From Lachnospiraceae bacterium (GTDB lineage Bacteria > Bacillota > Clostridia > Lachnospirales > Lachnospiraceae), in the NCBI GenBank assembly GCA_014804185.1, contig JAAVAG010000096.1:1-6407 (forward strand): 6,407 nt of DNA, in the 5' to 3' direction. The notes beneath the pieces are model-generated. The model saw nothing but the letters and a program-made list of their open reading frames with translations. It did not search any database and was not told the DNA's origin. Below, piece by piece: positions 1 through 5,026 of the stretch. A program made the position numbers and the translations under genes. Numbering within the stretch: the first letter of the stretch is position 1; the number at the start of each line of letters is the position of its first letter.

Positions 1-184
1 CAATGGATCCGTTGCTGATTATATTGTCGCTGCCCTTGGTATTACTGTTTCTTCCCTGCGTAAACCGCTTTTCACCTTTTACCACCAGAACATCGCTGGA
101 GATTGAATCGCAGTAAAAATATTCCCGCCACTGATCTGCCAGCAGACTTCCTACAGCATCCTTTGCCGCCTTAATTAATCCCAT
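1..184 (-). CDS. SPFH-domain protein (YdjI / virion-core-protein-like), N-terminal fragment
   Basis: An open frame of 61 codons runs from an ATG at 184 off the left edge, so only the N-terminus is present. The start has GGAGG (minus strand, 192-196) seven bases upstream. The peptide begins MGLIKAAKDAVGSLLADQWR and continues with EYFYCDSI, DVLVVKGEKR, then a glycine/asparagine-rich turn (GRNSNTKGSDNIISNGS). As I recall the family, this N-terminus is typical of bacterial SPFH (stomatin/prohibitin/flotillin-like) proteins related to B. subtilis YdjI, often annotated 'virion core protein' and often ending in a C-terminal zinc ribbon, which would lie outside the window. Such proteins are cytoplasmic or membrane-associated scaffolds, and the exact role is unknown. 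It has its own promoter and a hairpin in the leader, so it looks separate from the solute-binding protein gene upstream. The family call rests on pattern recognition of 61 residues only. Confidence 0.75.
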   Translation of the reverse strand, partial: MGLIKAAKDAVGSLLADQWREYFYCDSISSDVLVVKGEKRFTQGRNSNTKGSDNIISNGSI

Positions 185-216
185 TTTGCTTCCTCCATCC
201 TGTTATTCCTCTGTCA

Positions 217-237
217 GCTGCCGCATGCTGCGGCAGC
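217..237 (-). promoter_or_regulatory. Perfect 9-bp hairpin/palindrome at the 5' end of the SPFH transcript
   Basis: GCTGCCGCA (217-225) and TGCGGCAGC (229-237) form a perfect 9-bp stem with a 3-nt loop. It begins about two bases after the predicted transcription start and lies about 20 bases before the Shine-Dalgarno site. There is no U-tract, so it is not a standard terminator. It could be an mRNA-stabilising 5' stem-loop or a DNA operator over the start site; the sequence does not distinguish these. Confidence 0.55.
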
Positions 238-245
238 CTGTATTT

Positions 246-274
246 ATTGTATCAAGTTTTTGCACATTTCTCAA
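246..274 (-). promoter_or_regulatory. Sigma-A type promoter of the SPFH gene
   Basis: On the minus strand a -35 box TTGAGA (269-274) and a -10 box TACAAT (246-251) are separated by exactly 17 bp. Transcription would start near 239, about 55 bases before the ATG at 184, and directly in front of the hairpin at 217-237. Confidence 0.7.
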
Positions 275-302
275 CAATCTTTTACAGAATTATTATCCGT
301 TT

Positions 303-362
303 GACCGGTCACGGCCGCGCCGTTATCCCCCGAAGATAAACCGTGCGGATCCGTGACCGGCA
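303..362 (-). terminator. Long stem-loop after the solute-binding protein gene, possible terminator
   Basis: CCGGTCACGG (305-314) pairs perfectly with CCGTGACCGG (351-360). Inside the loop CCGC (315-318) can pair with GCGG (345-348), and TTATC (323-327) with GATAA (335-339), giving a long, nearly continuous GC-rich stem. It sits just past the stop codon of the minus-strand gene ending at 367. No clean U-run follows on the minus strand, whereas ATTTTATTT follows on the plus strand, so efficiency as an intrinsic terminator is uncertain. It may act mainly as a 3' end stabiliser. Confidence 0.5.
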
Positions 363-366
363 CATT

Positions 367-1383
367 TTATTTCCCTGTCGTCTTTTCGGCAGATTTTTCC
401 GCAAACTCCGTGGTTACCAGTTCCTCATAGGGAACTCTCTTTTCAAGCACATTTGACTCCTCCAGAATATTCTGAAGCAGAGTAAAGGCATCCTCCTCAA
501 AAATCAGATTTTCCTTCCATGTGTCCTGCTCATAATACCTGGTCACGATAGTTGTCAAAGTATCCATGTCCGTCTCCGCAAACTGAGGGCCGATGACTTT
601 TGCAATTTCTTCAGGTGTATGCGTATTGACGTAATCCATCCCCTTTTGCAGTGCGTCGGTAAAAGCCTGTATGATTTCCGGATTCTCCTCTATAAAGCTT
701 TTTTTGGCGGAAAAGGCCGTATACGGCACATAGCCGGACTCCTCTCCAAGAGACGCCACCACATAGCCGTCTCCCTTTTTCTCAAGAGCAGTGGCATGAG
801 GTTCGAATTCTACCGTAAACTCCCCCTGACCGCCTGAAAACGCCGCGGCTGTAGATCCGAAATCAATGCTCTGGTCGATGCTCAGATCTTTCTCAGGATC
901 AATATTGTTTTTCTTCAGGATATATTCAAAAACCATCTCGGGCATGCCGCCGGCGCGTCCTCCCAGAACCCTGGCCCCTTTCAGCATCTCCCACGAAAAC
1001 TGGTCCACCGGTTCTCTGGAAACCAGAAAATTCCCGGCGCGCTGGGTCAGCTGGGCAAAATTTACTACATAATCCTGCGTGCCGCCCGCATACGTATAAA
1101 TCGTGCTTTCGCTTCCCATAAAGCCGATGTCGGCCTCTCCGGTCAGCACAGCGGTCATGGTCTTATCCGCGCCAAATCCGGTCACCAGTTCCACATCAAG
1201 CCCCTCTTCGGCAAAATATCCTTCCTCGATCGCCACATACATGGGCGCATAAAAAATTGAATGCGCCACCTCATTCAGCGTTACCTTTTTTGCCTCGCTG
1301 CCGCCGCTTTCCTGTTTTCCACAGCCTGCACATGCTGCCAATAAAAGAAGCACCAGCGAAAAACTAAACAGTTTCTTTTTCAT
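367..1383 (-). CDS. ABC transporter substrate-binding lipoprotein, NMT1/SsuA/ThiY-like
   Basis: A 338-residue extracytoplasmic solute receptor for an ABC importer. The N-terminus (MKKKLFSFSLVLLLLAACAGC) is a lipoprotein signal peptide; LAAC gives the likely lipidated Cys18, with Cys21 as an alternative. The mature part opens with the family pattern HSIFYAPMYVAIEEGYFAEEGLDVE (about 41-65), then a TGEADIGFMGSES segment (81-93) and GGRAGGMPEMVFEYILKK (141-158), which are hallmarks of the NMT1/THI5 periplasmic-binding fold used for thiamine precursors, aromatic sulfonates and similar ligands. Length is normal. The ligand cannot be told from sequence. I chose the ATG at 1383 because GGAGG (1389-1393) lies five bases upstream; an in-frame ATG at 1395 overlaps that site and would leave no binding site of its own. 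No permease or ATPase gene is in the window. The DUF1836 gene lies 69 bases upstream with no terminator between them, so cotranscription is possible. Confidence 0.9.
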   Translation of the reverse strand: MKKKLFSFSLVLLLLAACAGCGKQESGGSEAKKVTLNEVAHSIFYAPMYVAIEEGYFAEEGLDVELVTGFGADKTMTAVLTGEADIGFMGSESTIYTYAGGTQDYVVNFAQLTQRAGNFLVSREPVDQFSWEMLKGARVLGGRAGGMPEMVFEYILKKNNIDPEKDLSIDQSIDFGSTAAAFSGGQGEFTVEFEPHATALEKKGDGYVVASLGEESGYVPYTAFSAKKSFIEENPEIIQAFTDALQKGMDYVNTHTPEEIAKVIGPQFAETDMDTLTTIVTRYYEQDTWKENLIFEEDAFTLLQNILEESNVLEKRVPYEELVTTEFAEKSAEKTTGK

Positions 1384-1388
1384 AAAAA

Positions 1389-1393
1389 CCTCC
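1389..1393 (-). promoter_or_regulatory. Shine-Dalgarno site that fixes the solute-binding protein start
   Basis: GGAGG on the minus strand lies five bases before the ATG at 1383. The four-codon-longer start at 1395 has its ATG overlapping this site, so the shorter protein beginning MKKKL is preferred. Confidence 0.8.
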
Positions 1394-1452
1394 ATAATTT
1401 TTCGTGATGCTTTATGTTATTCATTTTCCGGTATTGTGTGCGGCATGTATCG

Positions 1453-2064
1453 CTATTTCTTTGCGCCGTCCGTTTCCGGCTTCATCTCGTCCAGTAGCTT
1501 CTCGATCAACAGTTTCTTGACATAAACATCAAAACTGAGCAGACAGATAAAGGAAAAAGATTTCAAAAATGTCTGGGATTCCTCCGGCGCCTCCCCAAAG
1601 GTGTTCCACGCCTTCTTATATTTATCCAGCACATCCTTTTTCAGGTTCTCCACCTGTTCCTCCTCCATGCTGAACACCTCATTGTAGATATCCTCCAGAT
1701 CAAAATCCGCATCATTCTGAAAAAACTTTTCCGTGATAGGACTCAGAAGCGTCTGTATATCATTGATAGACAGAATTCCCTTGTAATAATAAATAAAAAT
1801 CAGCAGAAGAACATGTTCCTTGGAGTATTTCTTCTTAACCGGAGGAGGAAGAAGATCATTCTTGGCATAATTATTGATCATCGTCTTCGTGAGAATCTTG
1901 TCGTCGCCCGGATTTCTGGATGTGGACCGCAGCCTCTTGTCCATAAACGTGGTCACCTGATCCATATAAAGATCAATATTAGGAATCTCCTCAGGCCTGA
2001 TATATTCTATCCTGGTGAGACTTTCCAAAATGCTGTTCAGTAAATCTTCTGTATCTATCGTCAT
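1453..2064 (-). CDS. DUF1836 family protein with MerR-like DNA-binding region
   Basis: A 203-residue soluble protein matching the DUF1836 pattern common in Clostridia and other Firmicutes. The core runs from IPNIDLYMDQVTTFMDKRL (about 27-45) through KILTKTMINNYAKNDLLPPP (56-75), KKKYSKEHVLLLIFIYYYKG (77-96) and LSINDIQTLLSPI (98-110). The segment TKTMINNYAKNDLLPPPVKKKYS resembles the helix-turn-helix and wing of MerR-type proteins, so a DNA-binding role is likely, but no target or ligand is known to me. The C-terminal half is acidic and helical. The frame extends upstream to an ATG at 2142, but the promoter at 2152-2180 would start transcription near 2145, leaving no leader for that start. 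GGAGAGG (2072-2078) lies seven bases before the ATG at 2064, which I take as the true start. The gene diverges from the YerC/HisR-like repressor. Confidence 0.85.
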   Translation of the reverse strand: MTIDTEDLLNSILESLTRIEYIRPEEIPNIDLYMDQVTTFMDKRLRSTSRNPGDDKILTKTMINNYAKNDLLPPPVKKKYSKEHVLLLIFIYYYKGILSINDIQTLLSPITEKFFQNDADFDLEDIYNEVFSMEEEQVENLKKDVLDKYKKAWNTFGEAPEESQTFLKSFSFICLLSFDVYVKKLLIEKLLDEMKPETDGAKK

Positions 2065-2071
2065 CCCTATA

Positions 2072-2078
2072 CCTCTCC
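2072..2078 (-). promoter_or_regulatory. Shine-Dalgarno site that fixes the DUF1836 start
   Basis: GGAGAGG on the minus strand stands seven bases before the ATG at 2064. The longer in-frame starts at 2082 and 2142 have no comparable site, and the ATG at 2082 lies directly upstream of this one. Confidence 0.7.
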
Positions 2079-2082
2079 ACAT

Positions 2083-2103
2083 GCCGCCCACGTCAGGCGC
2101 GGC
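2083..2103 (-). promoter_or_regulatory. GC-rich hairpin in the DUF1836 mRNA leader
   Basis: In the roughly 80-base untranslated leader, GCCGCGCC (2096-2103, minus strand) pairs with GGGCGGC (2083-2089) with a single-base bulge and a 6-nt loop. It ends about four bases before the Shine-Dalgarno site, so it could affect ribosome access. No riboswitch family was recognised. Confidence 0.35.
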
Positions 2104-2151
2104 GTCATACAAACTCTTCTTTTTCCTGTCATTCCATAACATCCTGCATTT

Positions 2152-2180
2152 ATTATATAGTATTCAAAACTACATGACAA
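2152..2180 (-). promoter_or_regulatory. Strong sigma-A promoter of the DUF1836 gene
   Basis: On the minus strand TTGTCA (2175-2180) and a consensus TATAAT (2152-2157) are spaced by 17 bp. The predicted start near 2145 gives a leader of about 80 bases. This is the best promoter in the window and may also serve the downstream solute-binding protein gene. Confidence 0.8.
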
Positions 2181-2249
2181 GTTTTTTCTGTAAACTGATA
2201 CCTTTTTCCGTCAGGCTTTTGCGGATTTTCTTCGTCCGCCAACTCTTCC

Positions 2250-2278
2250 TTTACTTTACGACTTTAATATGATAAAAT
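2250..2278 (+). promoter_or_regulatory. Extended -10 promoter of the YerC/HisR-like repressor gene
   Basis: TTTACT (2250-2255) and TAAAAT (2273-2278) are separated by 17 bp, and a TG dinucleotide one base before the -10 box makes it an extended -10 element. The predicted start, near 2285, falls inside the inverted repeat at 2278-2301. The divergent DUF1836 promoter lies about 70 bp away. Confidence 0.65.
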
Positions 2279-2301
2279 TCATTCAGTTGTTTTTGAATGA
2301 A
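2278..2301 (+). promoter_or_regulatory. Inverted repeat over the repressor's own transcription start, candidate operator
   Basis: TTCATTCA (2278-2285) and TGAATGAA (2294-2301) are perfect 8-bp arms around an 8-bp centre. The repeat touches the last base of the -10 box and covers the predicted start site, a position suited to autorepression. It could equally form a weak AU-rich stem in the mRNA leader. The assignment to YerC/HisR is inference from position only. Confidence 0.45.
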
Positions 2302-2333
2302 ACAGGAATCATTATGGAAGGATAGAAACACCC

Positions 2334-2621
2334 ATGAACAAAAAAATAAAGACCGAAGCTATAGATCATCTTTTTGATGCGATTCTGAGCCTCCGGACCA
2401 AAGAGGAATGCTGCAGTTTTTTTGAGGATCTTTGCACGGTGAATGAACTGCTGTCGCTTTCTCAGCGGTTTGAAGTTGCTGCCATGCTGATGGATCACAA
2501 GACTTATCTGGAAATTTCAAAAAAAACCGGTGCCTCCACCGCAACCATCAGCCGTGTCAACCGCTCGCTGAATTACGGTAATGAGGGATATGACATCGTA
2601 TTTGAAAGGATTGGTAAATAA
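2334..2621 (+). CDS. yerC: TrpR-superfamily repressor, YerC/HisR family
   Basis: A 95-residue all-helical protein matching the YerC/YecD branch of the Trp-repressor superfamily (B. subtilis YerC is of similar length). The pattern DHLFDAILSLRTKEECCSFF (11-30) followed by EDLCTVNELLSLSQRFEVAAML (31-52) is the dimerisation core. YLEISKKTGASTATISRVNR (58-77) is the helix-turn-helix, with TGASTATISRV as turn plus recognition helix. Comparative genomics of Firmicutes, as I recall it, links this family to regulation of histidine genes under the name HisR; a hisA gene lies about 2.3 kb away in this window. The start at 2334 has only a loosely spaced site (AAGGA about 11 bases upstream), suggesting modest translation. 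An inverted repeat over its promoter suggests autoregulation. Two hairpins follow the stop. The family call is confident; the regulon is not shown by this sequence. Confidence 0.9.
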   Translation: MNKKIKTEAIDHLFDAILSLRTKEECCSFFEDLCTVNELLSLSQRFEVAAMLMDHKTYLEISKKTGASTATISRVNRSLNYGNEGYDIVFERIGK

Positions 2622-2622
2622 C

Positions 2623-2645
2623 CCTGCGGACAGAATCTCCGCAGG
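2623..2645 (+). other. Small hairpin directly after the repressor stop codon
   Basis: CCTGCGGA (2623-2630) and TCCGCAGG (2638-2645) form a perfect 8-bp stem with a 7-nt loop, starting two bases after the TAA. No U-run follows, so it is more likely a 3' stabilising element, or a helper to the larger hairpin at 2661-2693, than a terminator by itself. Confidence 0.45.
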
Positions 2646-2660
2646 ACGGATAATATCATA

Positions 2661-2693
2661 TAAAGGCCGCCAGATCTGTTCTGGCGGCCTTTA
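2661..2693. terminator. Bidirectional terminator between the repressor and bactofilin genes
   Basis: AAAGGCCGCCAGA (2662-2674) and TCTGGCGGCCTTT (2680-2692), extended by one flanking T-A pair, give a 14-bp stem with a 5-nt loop. It lies between two convergent genes and starts four bases past the bactofilin stop codon. Its A-rich left and T-rich right arm ends suit termination in both directions, although the U-runs are short. Confidence 0.8.
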
Positions 2694-2696
2694 AAA

Positions 2697-3173
2697 TTAA
2701 AATTCATTTTCGTCCGTATTCTCCCTGTTTCCTGCTTCTGCGGACATAAGCGCCTCCTGCAGCGTATCCCTTGCGGATTTTTTGCTTGCTTTCAGATCCC
2801 TTCCGGAACGCCTCCTTGCCTTTGCGTTTGCCTGATCCGCATCCTGATCCATATTGCAGAAACCGTGGAAAATAGCTTTCTCATCGATGACAACCGTTGT
2901 TGTCTTGATGTTACCGATCACGCGGGCCGTGGAGGTAAGTTCGATCTTATCCGGCGCAGTCACATCTCCTATTACCTCTCCGCCGATCACTGTAACTGAC
3001 GCTTCCACCGTACCATTCACTTTTCCCGTCGCTCCGATCACCAATGTTCCGGCAACTTTCACATCCCCCTCAATGTCTCCGTCCAGCCTGACTGAACTAT
3101 CCGACTGAAAATCACCGTTAATTACCACATCGCTTCCTATGAGTGTGCTGATCTTTGCATCTGCCTTTTTCAT
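2697..3173 (-). CDS. Bactofilin (polymer-forming cytoskeletal protein)
   Basis: A 158-residue bactofilin. Bactofilins are cytoplasmic proteins that self-assemble without nucleotide into filaments on the membrane and act as scaffolds for cell-wall enzymes and shape control. After a short N-terminal tail (1-12) the DUF583 beta-helix spans about residues 13-108. It shows the typical repeating pattern of hydrophobic, glycine and small residues: SDVVINGDF, VRLDGDIEGDVKVAG, LVIGATGKVNGTV, EVIGDVTAP, KIELTSTARVIGNIK, VVIDEKAIFHGFCNM. The C-terminal tail (109-158) is charged, first basic and then acidic, and probably disordered. The start has GGAGG seven bases upstream (3181-3185). It is the second gene of an apparent two-gene operon: the degenerate LytM gene ends 55 bases upstream with no terminator between. 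A strong hairpin ends the unit at 2661-2693. Confidence 0.93.
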   Translation of the reverse strand: MKKADAKISTLIGSDVVINGDFQSDSSVRLDGDIEGDVKVAGTLVIGATGKVNGTVEASVTVIGGEVIGDVTAPDKIELTSTARVIGNIKTTTVVIDEKAIFHGFCNMDQDADQANAKARRRSGRDLKASKKSARDTLQEALMSAEAGNRENTDENEF

Positions 3174-3228
3174 CCTTATTCCTCCTTGATTTTTAACATC
3201 CTGTACTTTTACCTTTTTAGTCCCAACA

Positions 3229-3942
3229 TCAGCCGCTTACATCCAGCATCTCCAGGGGATCGATAAACACACCGTCCCTCAGCACCTGATAACACAGCTG
3301 AAGATTGTCCTCTCCCATAATATAGAGAGTGGTTCCTCTCGCCACACTGTCGCCTTCCCTTACTTTTACATCTCCTTTATTCCGGTAGACCGTCATGTAG
3401 CCATTGCCATGATCTATTGTGACCTTGTGCCCATATGCCTCGTCATCTTCTATCGACAGTACGGTTCCTGTGGCCGTAGCCACCACAGTGGAATCCTCCT
3501 TGCCGGTAAAAATACACATCGGCTCTCCGTCACTGATCTCTTCTGTCCTTGCTGATCCGGTCAGAGGGGATGCCGTTGGCATGCTCTGCTCTGCCAGCTG
3601 GTTTTCCAGTTCGTCCGCATTCTGTGCTTGCTGATTGACCGTATCACTCAGAAGCGTTATTTTTGCTGTCAGCGATTCTACTTCCAGCGTCAGTGCGTTG
3701 TTTTCCTCCTGCAGCATCGCAATATCTTTATCTTTCTGATCCAGCGTCTCCTGGACCCCTGCCCAGATCTGGCCCTCATACATAAAATATCCGGTAACTC
3801 CTCCTACCAGTATACAGACCAGCAACAGCAGCAAATTAATTAGCCATGGATGAAGTCTCCATTGCTTTGCTTTTGCATCCACAGCATCGGACGTAAAGAT
3901 CACTACACGGCGTACTTTTCTCTTGTGTTTCTTCCTATACAT
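3229..3942 (-). CDS. Membrane-anchored coiled-coil protein with degenerate LytM/M23 domain
   Basis: A 237-residue bitopic protein. Residues 1-32 form a very basic cytoplasmic tail (KKHKRKVRRVVIF, then AKAKQWRLHPW). Residues about 33-54 are one transmembrane helix. Residues about 62-118 form a coiled coil rich in Leu, Glu and Gln. Residues about 138-234 have the M23/LytM fold pattern: VVATATGTVLSIEDDEAYGHKV, TIDHGNGYMTVYRN, VREGDSVARGTTLYIMG, DNLQLCYQVLRDGVFIDPLEML. Active M23 enzymes carry HxxxD early, then a YxH, then HxH before the last strands. Here the first motif is absent, YxH has become YRN, and HxH has become LQLCY, so hydrolysis is very unlikely. Start: a full GGAGGTGA Shine-Dalgarno site (3949-3956) six bases upstream of ATG. 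It leads an operon with a bactofilin, a pairing known from other bacteria, suggesting a shape or cell-wall scaffold role. Confidence 0.88.
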   Translation of the reverse strand: MYRKKHKRKVRRVVIFTSDAVDAKAKQWRLHPWLINLLLLLVCILVGGVTGYFMYEGQIWAGVQETLDQKDKDIAMLQEENNALTLEVESLTAKITLLSDTVNQQAQNADELENQLAEQSMPTASPLTGSARTEEISDGEPMCIFTGKEDSTVVATATGTVLSIEDDEAYGHKVTIDHGNGYMTVYRNKGDVKVREGDSVARGTTLYIMGEDNLQLCYQVLRDGVFIDPLEMLDVSG

Positions 3943-3948
3943 AAAAAG

Positions 3949-3956
3949 TCACCTCC
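3949..3956 (-). promoter_or_regulatory. Full-consensus Shine-Dalgarno site of the LytM-like gene
   Basis: GGAGGTGA on the minus strand complements the 3' end of 16S rRNA over eight bases and stands six bases before the ATG at 3942. It is the longest match in the window and suggests strong translation. Confidence 0.85.
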
Positions 3957-3970
3957 AGTAAACTGTTTCT

Positions 3971-3999
3971 ATTTTACCACATCCGATTGCATGAAACAA
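3971..3999 (-). promoter_or_regulatory. Promoter of the LytM-like/bactofilin operon
   Basis: On the minus strand TTGTTT (3994-3999) and TAAAAT (3971-3976) are separated by 17 bp, with TG one base before the -10 box (extended -10). The predicted start is about 20 bases before the ATG at 3942, so the leader is very short. The operon therefore has its own promoter and need not depend on readthrough from hisA. Confidence 0.6.
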
Positions 4000-4074
4000 C
4001 GATTATTTAACAATTTCGTAACATTTTTATAAACTTTATTCTGTTTACGGCTCCTTTCTATACGATTTTGTCAT

Positions 4075-4872
4075 TCAAGTACTATCCTGCTTTCCAGTCT
4101 TTCCCATAAAATCCAGTACTTCTTCCAATTTCATACAGCCGCCGAACAAATCCAGAGCGCTGCCGATGGTAACGTTCAGCTTTCCGCCGGAATATGCCTG
4201 CAGCATCCTCAGATCCTCAAAATCATGGACGCCCCCCGCATAGGTGACAGGTCTGCGCCCCCATTTTCCCAGCAGCATGACCAGATCTTTCTCGATTCCT
4301 CCTGCTTTTCCCTCCACGTCCACCGCATGTATCAGAAATTCGTCACACTCCTCCGCCAGCCTGTCCAGAAGCGGAGCGGCCAGCACCTCCCGCGTCTCTT
4401 TCTGCCATCTGTCCGTGACAATGACATACTCGCCGCCTTTTCTCCTGCAGCTTAAATCCAGCACAATATGCTGTGCCCCTACCTCCGACTTCAGCTTATG
4501 CAGATTTTCATAATGAATTTCTCCATTTTGAAAGACATAGGAAGTGACAATCACATGGCTGGCTCCCGCCCTTACATATTCTTCCGCATTCCCGGCAGTC
4601 ACGCCGCCGCCGATCTGCAGCCCCTGAGGATATGCCTGCAAGGCTCTCAGGGCCTGTTTTCTGGTTTCCTCGTAATAAGGGCTGTCTGCGGAATTGAGCA
4701 TAATGACATGCCCTCCCCGTATTCTCTTTTTTTTATAAAATTCTGCGAAAAAAGCCGCATCTTTCTCTGATACAAAATTTTCGACGGCGCTGTCTGTCTC
4801 ATCCCGCAGACTTCCGCCCACAACCTGTTTCACTTTTCCGTTATGAATATCGATACATGGTCTGAATTCCAT
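4075..4872 (-). CDS. hisA: Phosphoribosylformimino-AICAR-P isomerase (HisA), eukaryotic HIS6-like type
   Basis: A 265-residue TIM barrel for the Amadori isomerisation of ProFAR to PRFAR, the fourth step of histidine biosynthesis. Strand 1 carries FRPCIDIHNGKVKQVVGGSL with the expected catalytic Asp8. Phosphate-binding glycines are at LQIGGG (85-90), YAGG (211-214) and TIGSALDLFGG (235-245). VLDLSCRRKGGEYVIVTDRWQKET (137-160) supplies a second Asp (139) at the position of the other catalytic aspartate, and FLIHAVDVEGKAGG (179-192) follows. CIDIHNGKVKQ, VIVTSYVF, DLSCR, WQ, IHAxDVEG and SALDxFGG match the fungal and plant HIS6 type more than usual bacterial HisA. AGGAG (4882-4886) lies nine bases before the ATG. 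It stands alone, with no other his gene in the window, divergent from a lipoprotein gene. No T-box or riboswitch is visible upstream. Confidence 0.9.
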   Translation of the reverse strand: MEFRPCIDIHNGKVKQVVGGSLRDETDSAVENFVSEKDAAFFAEFYKKKRIRGGHVIMLNSADSPYYEETRKQALRALQAYPQGLQIGGGVTAGNAEEYVRAGASHVIVTSYVFQNGEIHYENLHKLKSEVGAQHIVLDLSCRRKGGEYVIVTDRWQKETREVLAAPLLDRLAEECDEFLIHAVDVEGKAGGIEKDLVMLLGKWGRRPVTYAGGVHDFEDLRMLQAYSGGKLNVTIGSALDLFGGCMKLEEVLDFMGKTGKQDST

Positions 4873-4987
4873 TTTCGTACTCTCCTTTCTGTTCCCGGCA
4901 GCGGATTCAGAACACAGTCATAAAAACTTGCAAAAATTTCCCTCTTTGCACTGCATAAAAAAATGTCCGCCGCACATAATATTGGCA

Positions 4988-5004
4988 GAACACGTCAAAT
5001 GTTC
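4988..5004. promoter_or_regulatory. Inverted repeat in the hisA/lipoprotein intergenic region
   Basis: GAACA (4988-4992) and TGTTC (5000-5004) flank a 7-bp centre in the 154-bp region between the divergent starts at 4872 and 5027. On the plus strand a possible -10 box CATAAT (4975-4980) lies just upstream, without a good -35 box. On the minus strand a possible TTGAAC...TATTAT pair overlaps the repeat with a long 19-bp spacer. With five-base arms it may be chance; it is given as the only operator-like element here. Confidence 0.25.
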
Positions 5005-5016
5005 AAAATACAGAAT

Positions 5017-5021
5017 GGAGG
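5017..5021 (+). promoter_or_regulatory. Shine-Dalgarno site that fixes the lipoprotein start
   Basis: GGAGG lies five bases before the ATG at 5027. The frame extends upstream to an ATG at 4928, but that extension has no site and would bury the signal peptide behind 33 extra residues. Confidence 0.85.
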
Positions 5022-5026
5022 AAATT

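Noticed and set aside
2219..2242. Small hairpin (GCGGA/TCCGC) between the divergent promoters at 2152-2180 and 2250-2278
   Set aside because: Only five perfect base pairs with a 9-nt loop; likely chance, and it does not align with either promoter's start site.
2283..2498. Minus-strand frame of 71 codons opposite the YerC/HisR-like gene
   Set aside because: It lies almost wholly inside the convincingly recognised repressor gene and has no start signal or family resemblance.
4000..4074. Terminator after hisA
   Set aside because: Only a 5-bp AT-rich inverted repeat (TAAAC/GTTTA) is present, without a U-run, so it is too weak to call.
4873..5026. T-box or other riboswitch upstream of hisA
   Set aside because: The region is too short and shows no specifier stem, T-box sequence or terminator/antiterminator pair.
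4928..5026. N-terminal extension of the lipoprotein from an ATG at 4928
   Set aside because: It has no ribosome-binding site, and the extension would precede a complete lipoprotein signal peptide that starts at 5027 behind GGAGG.
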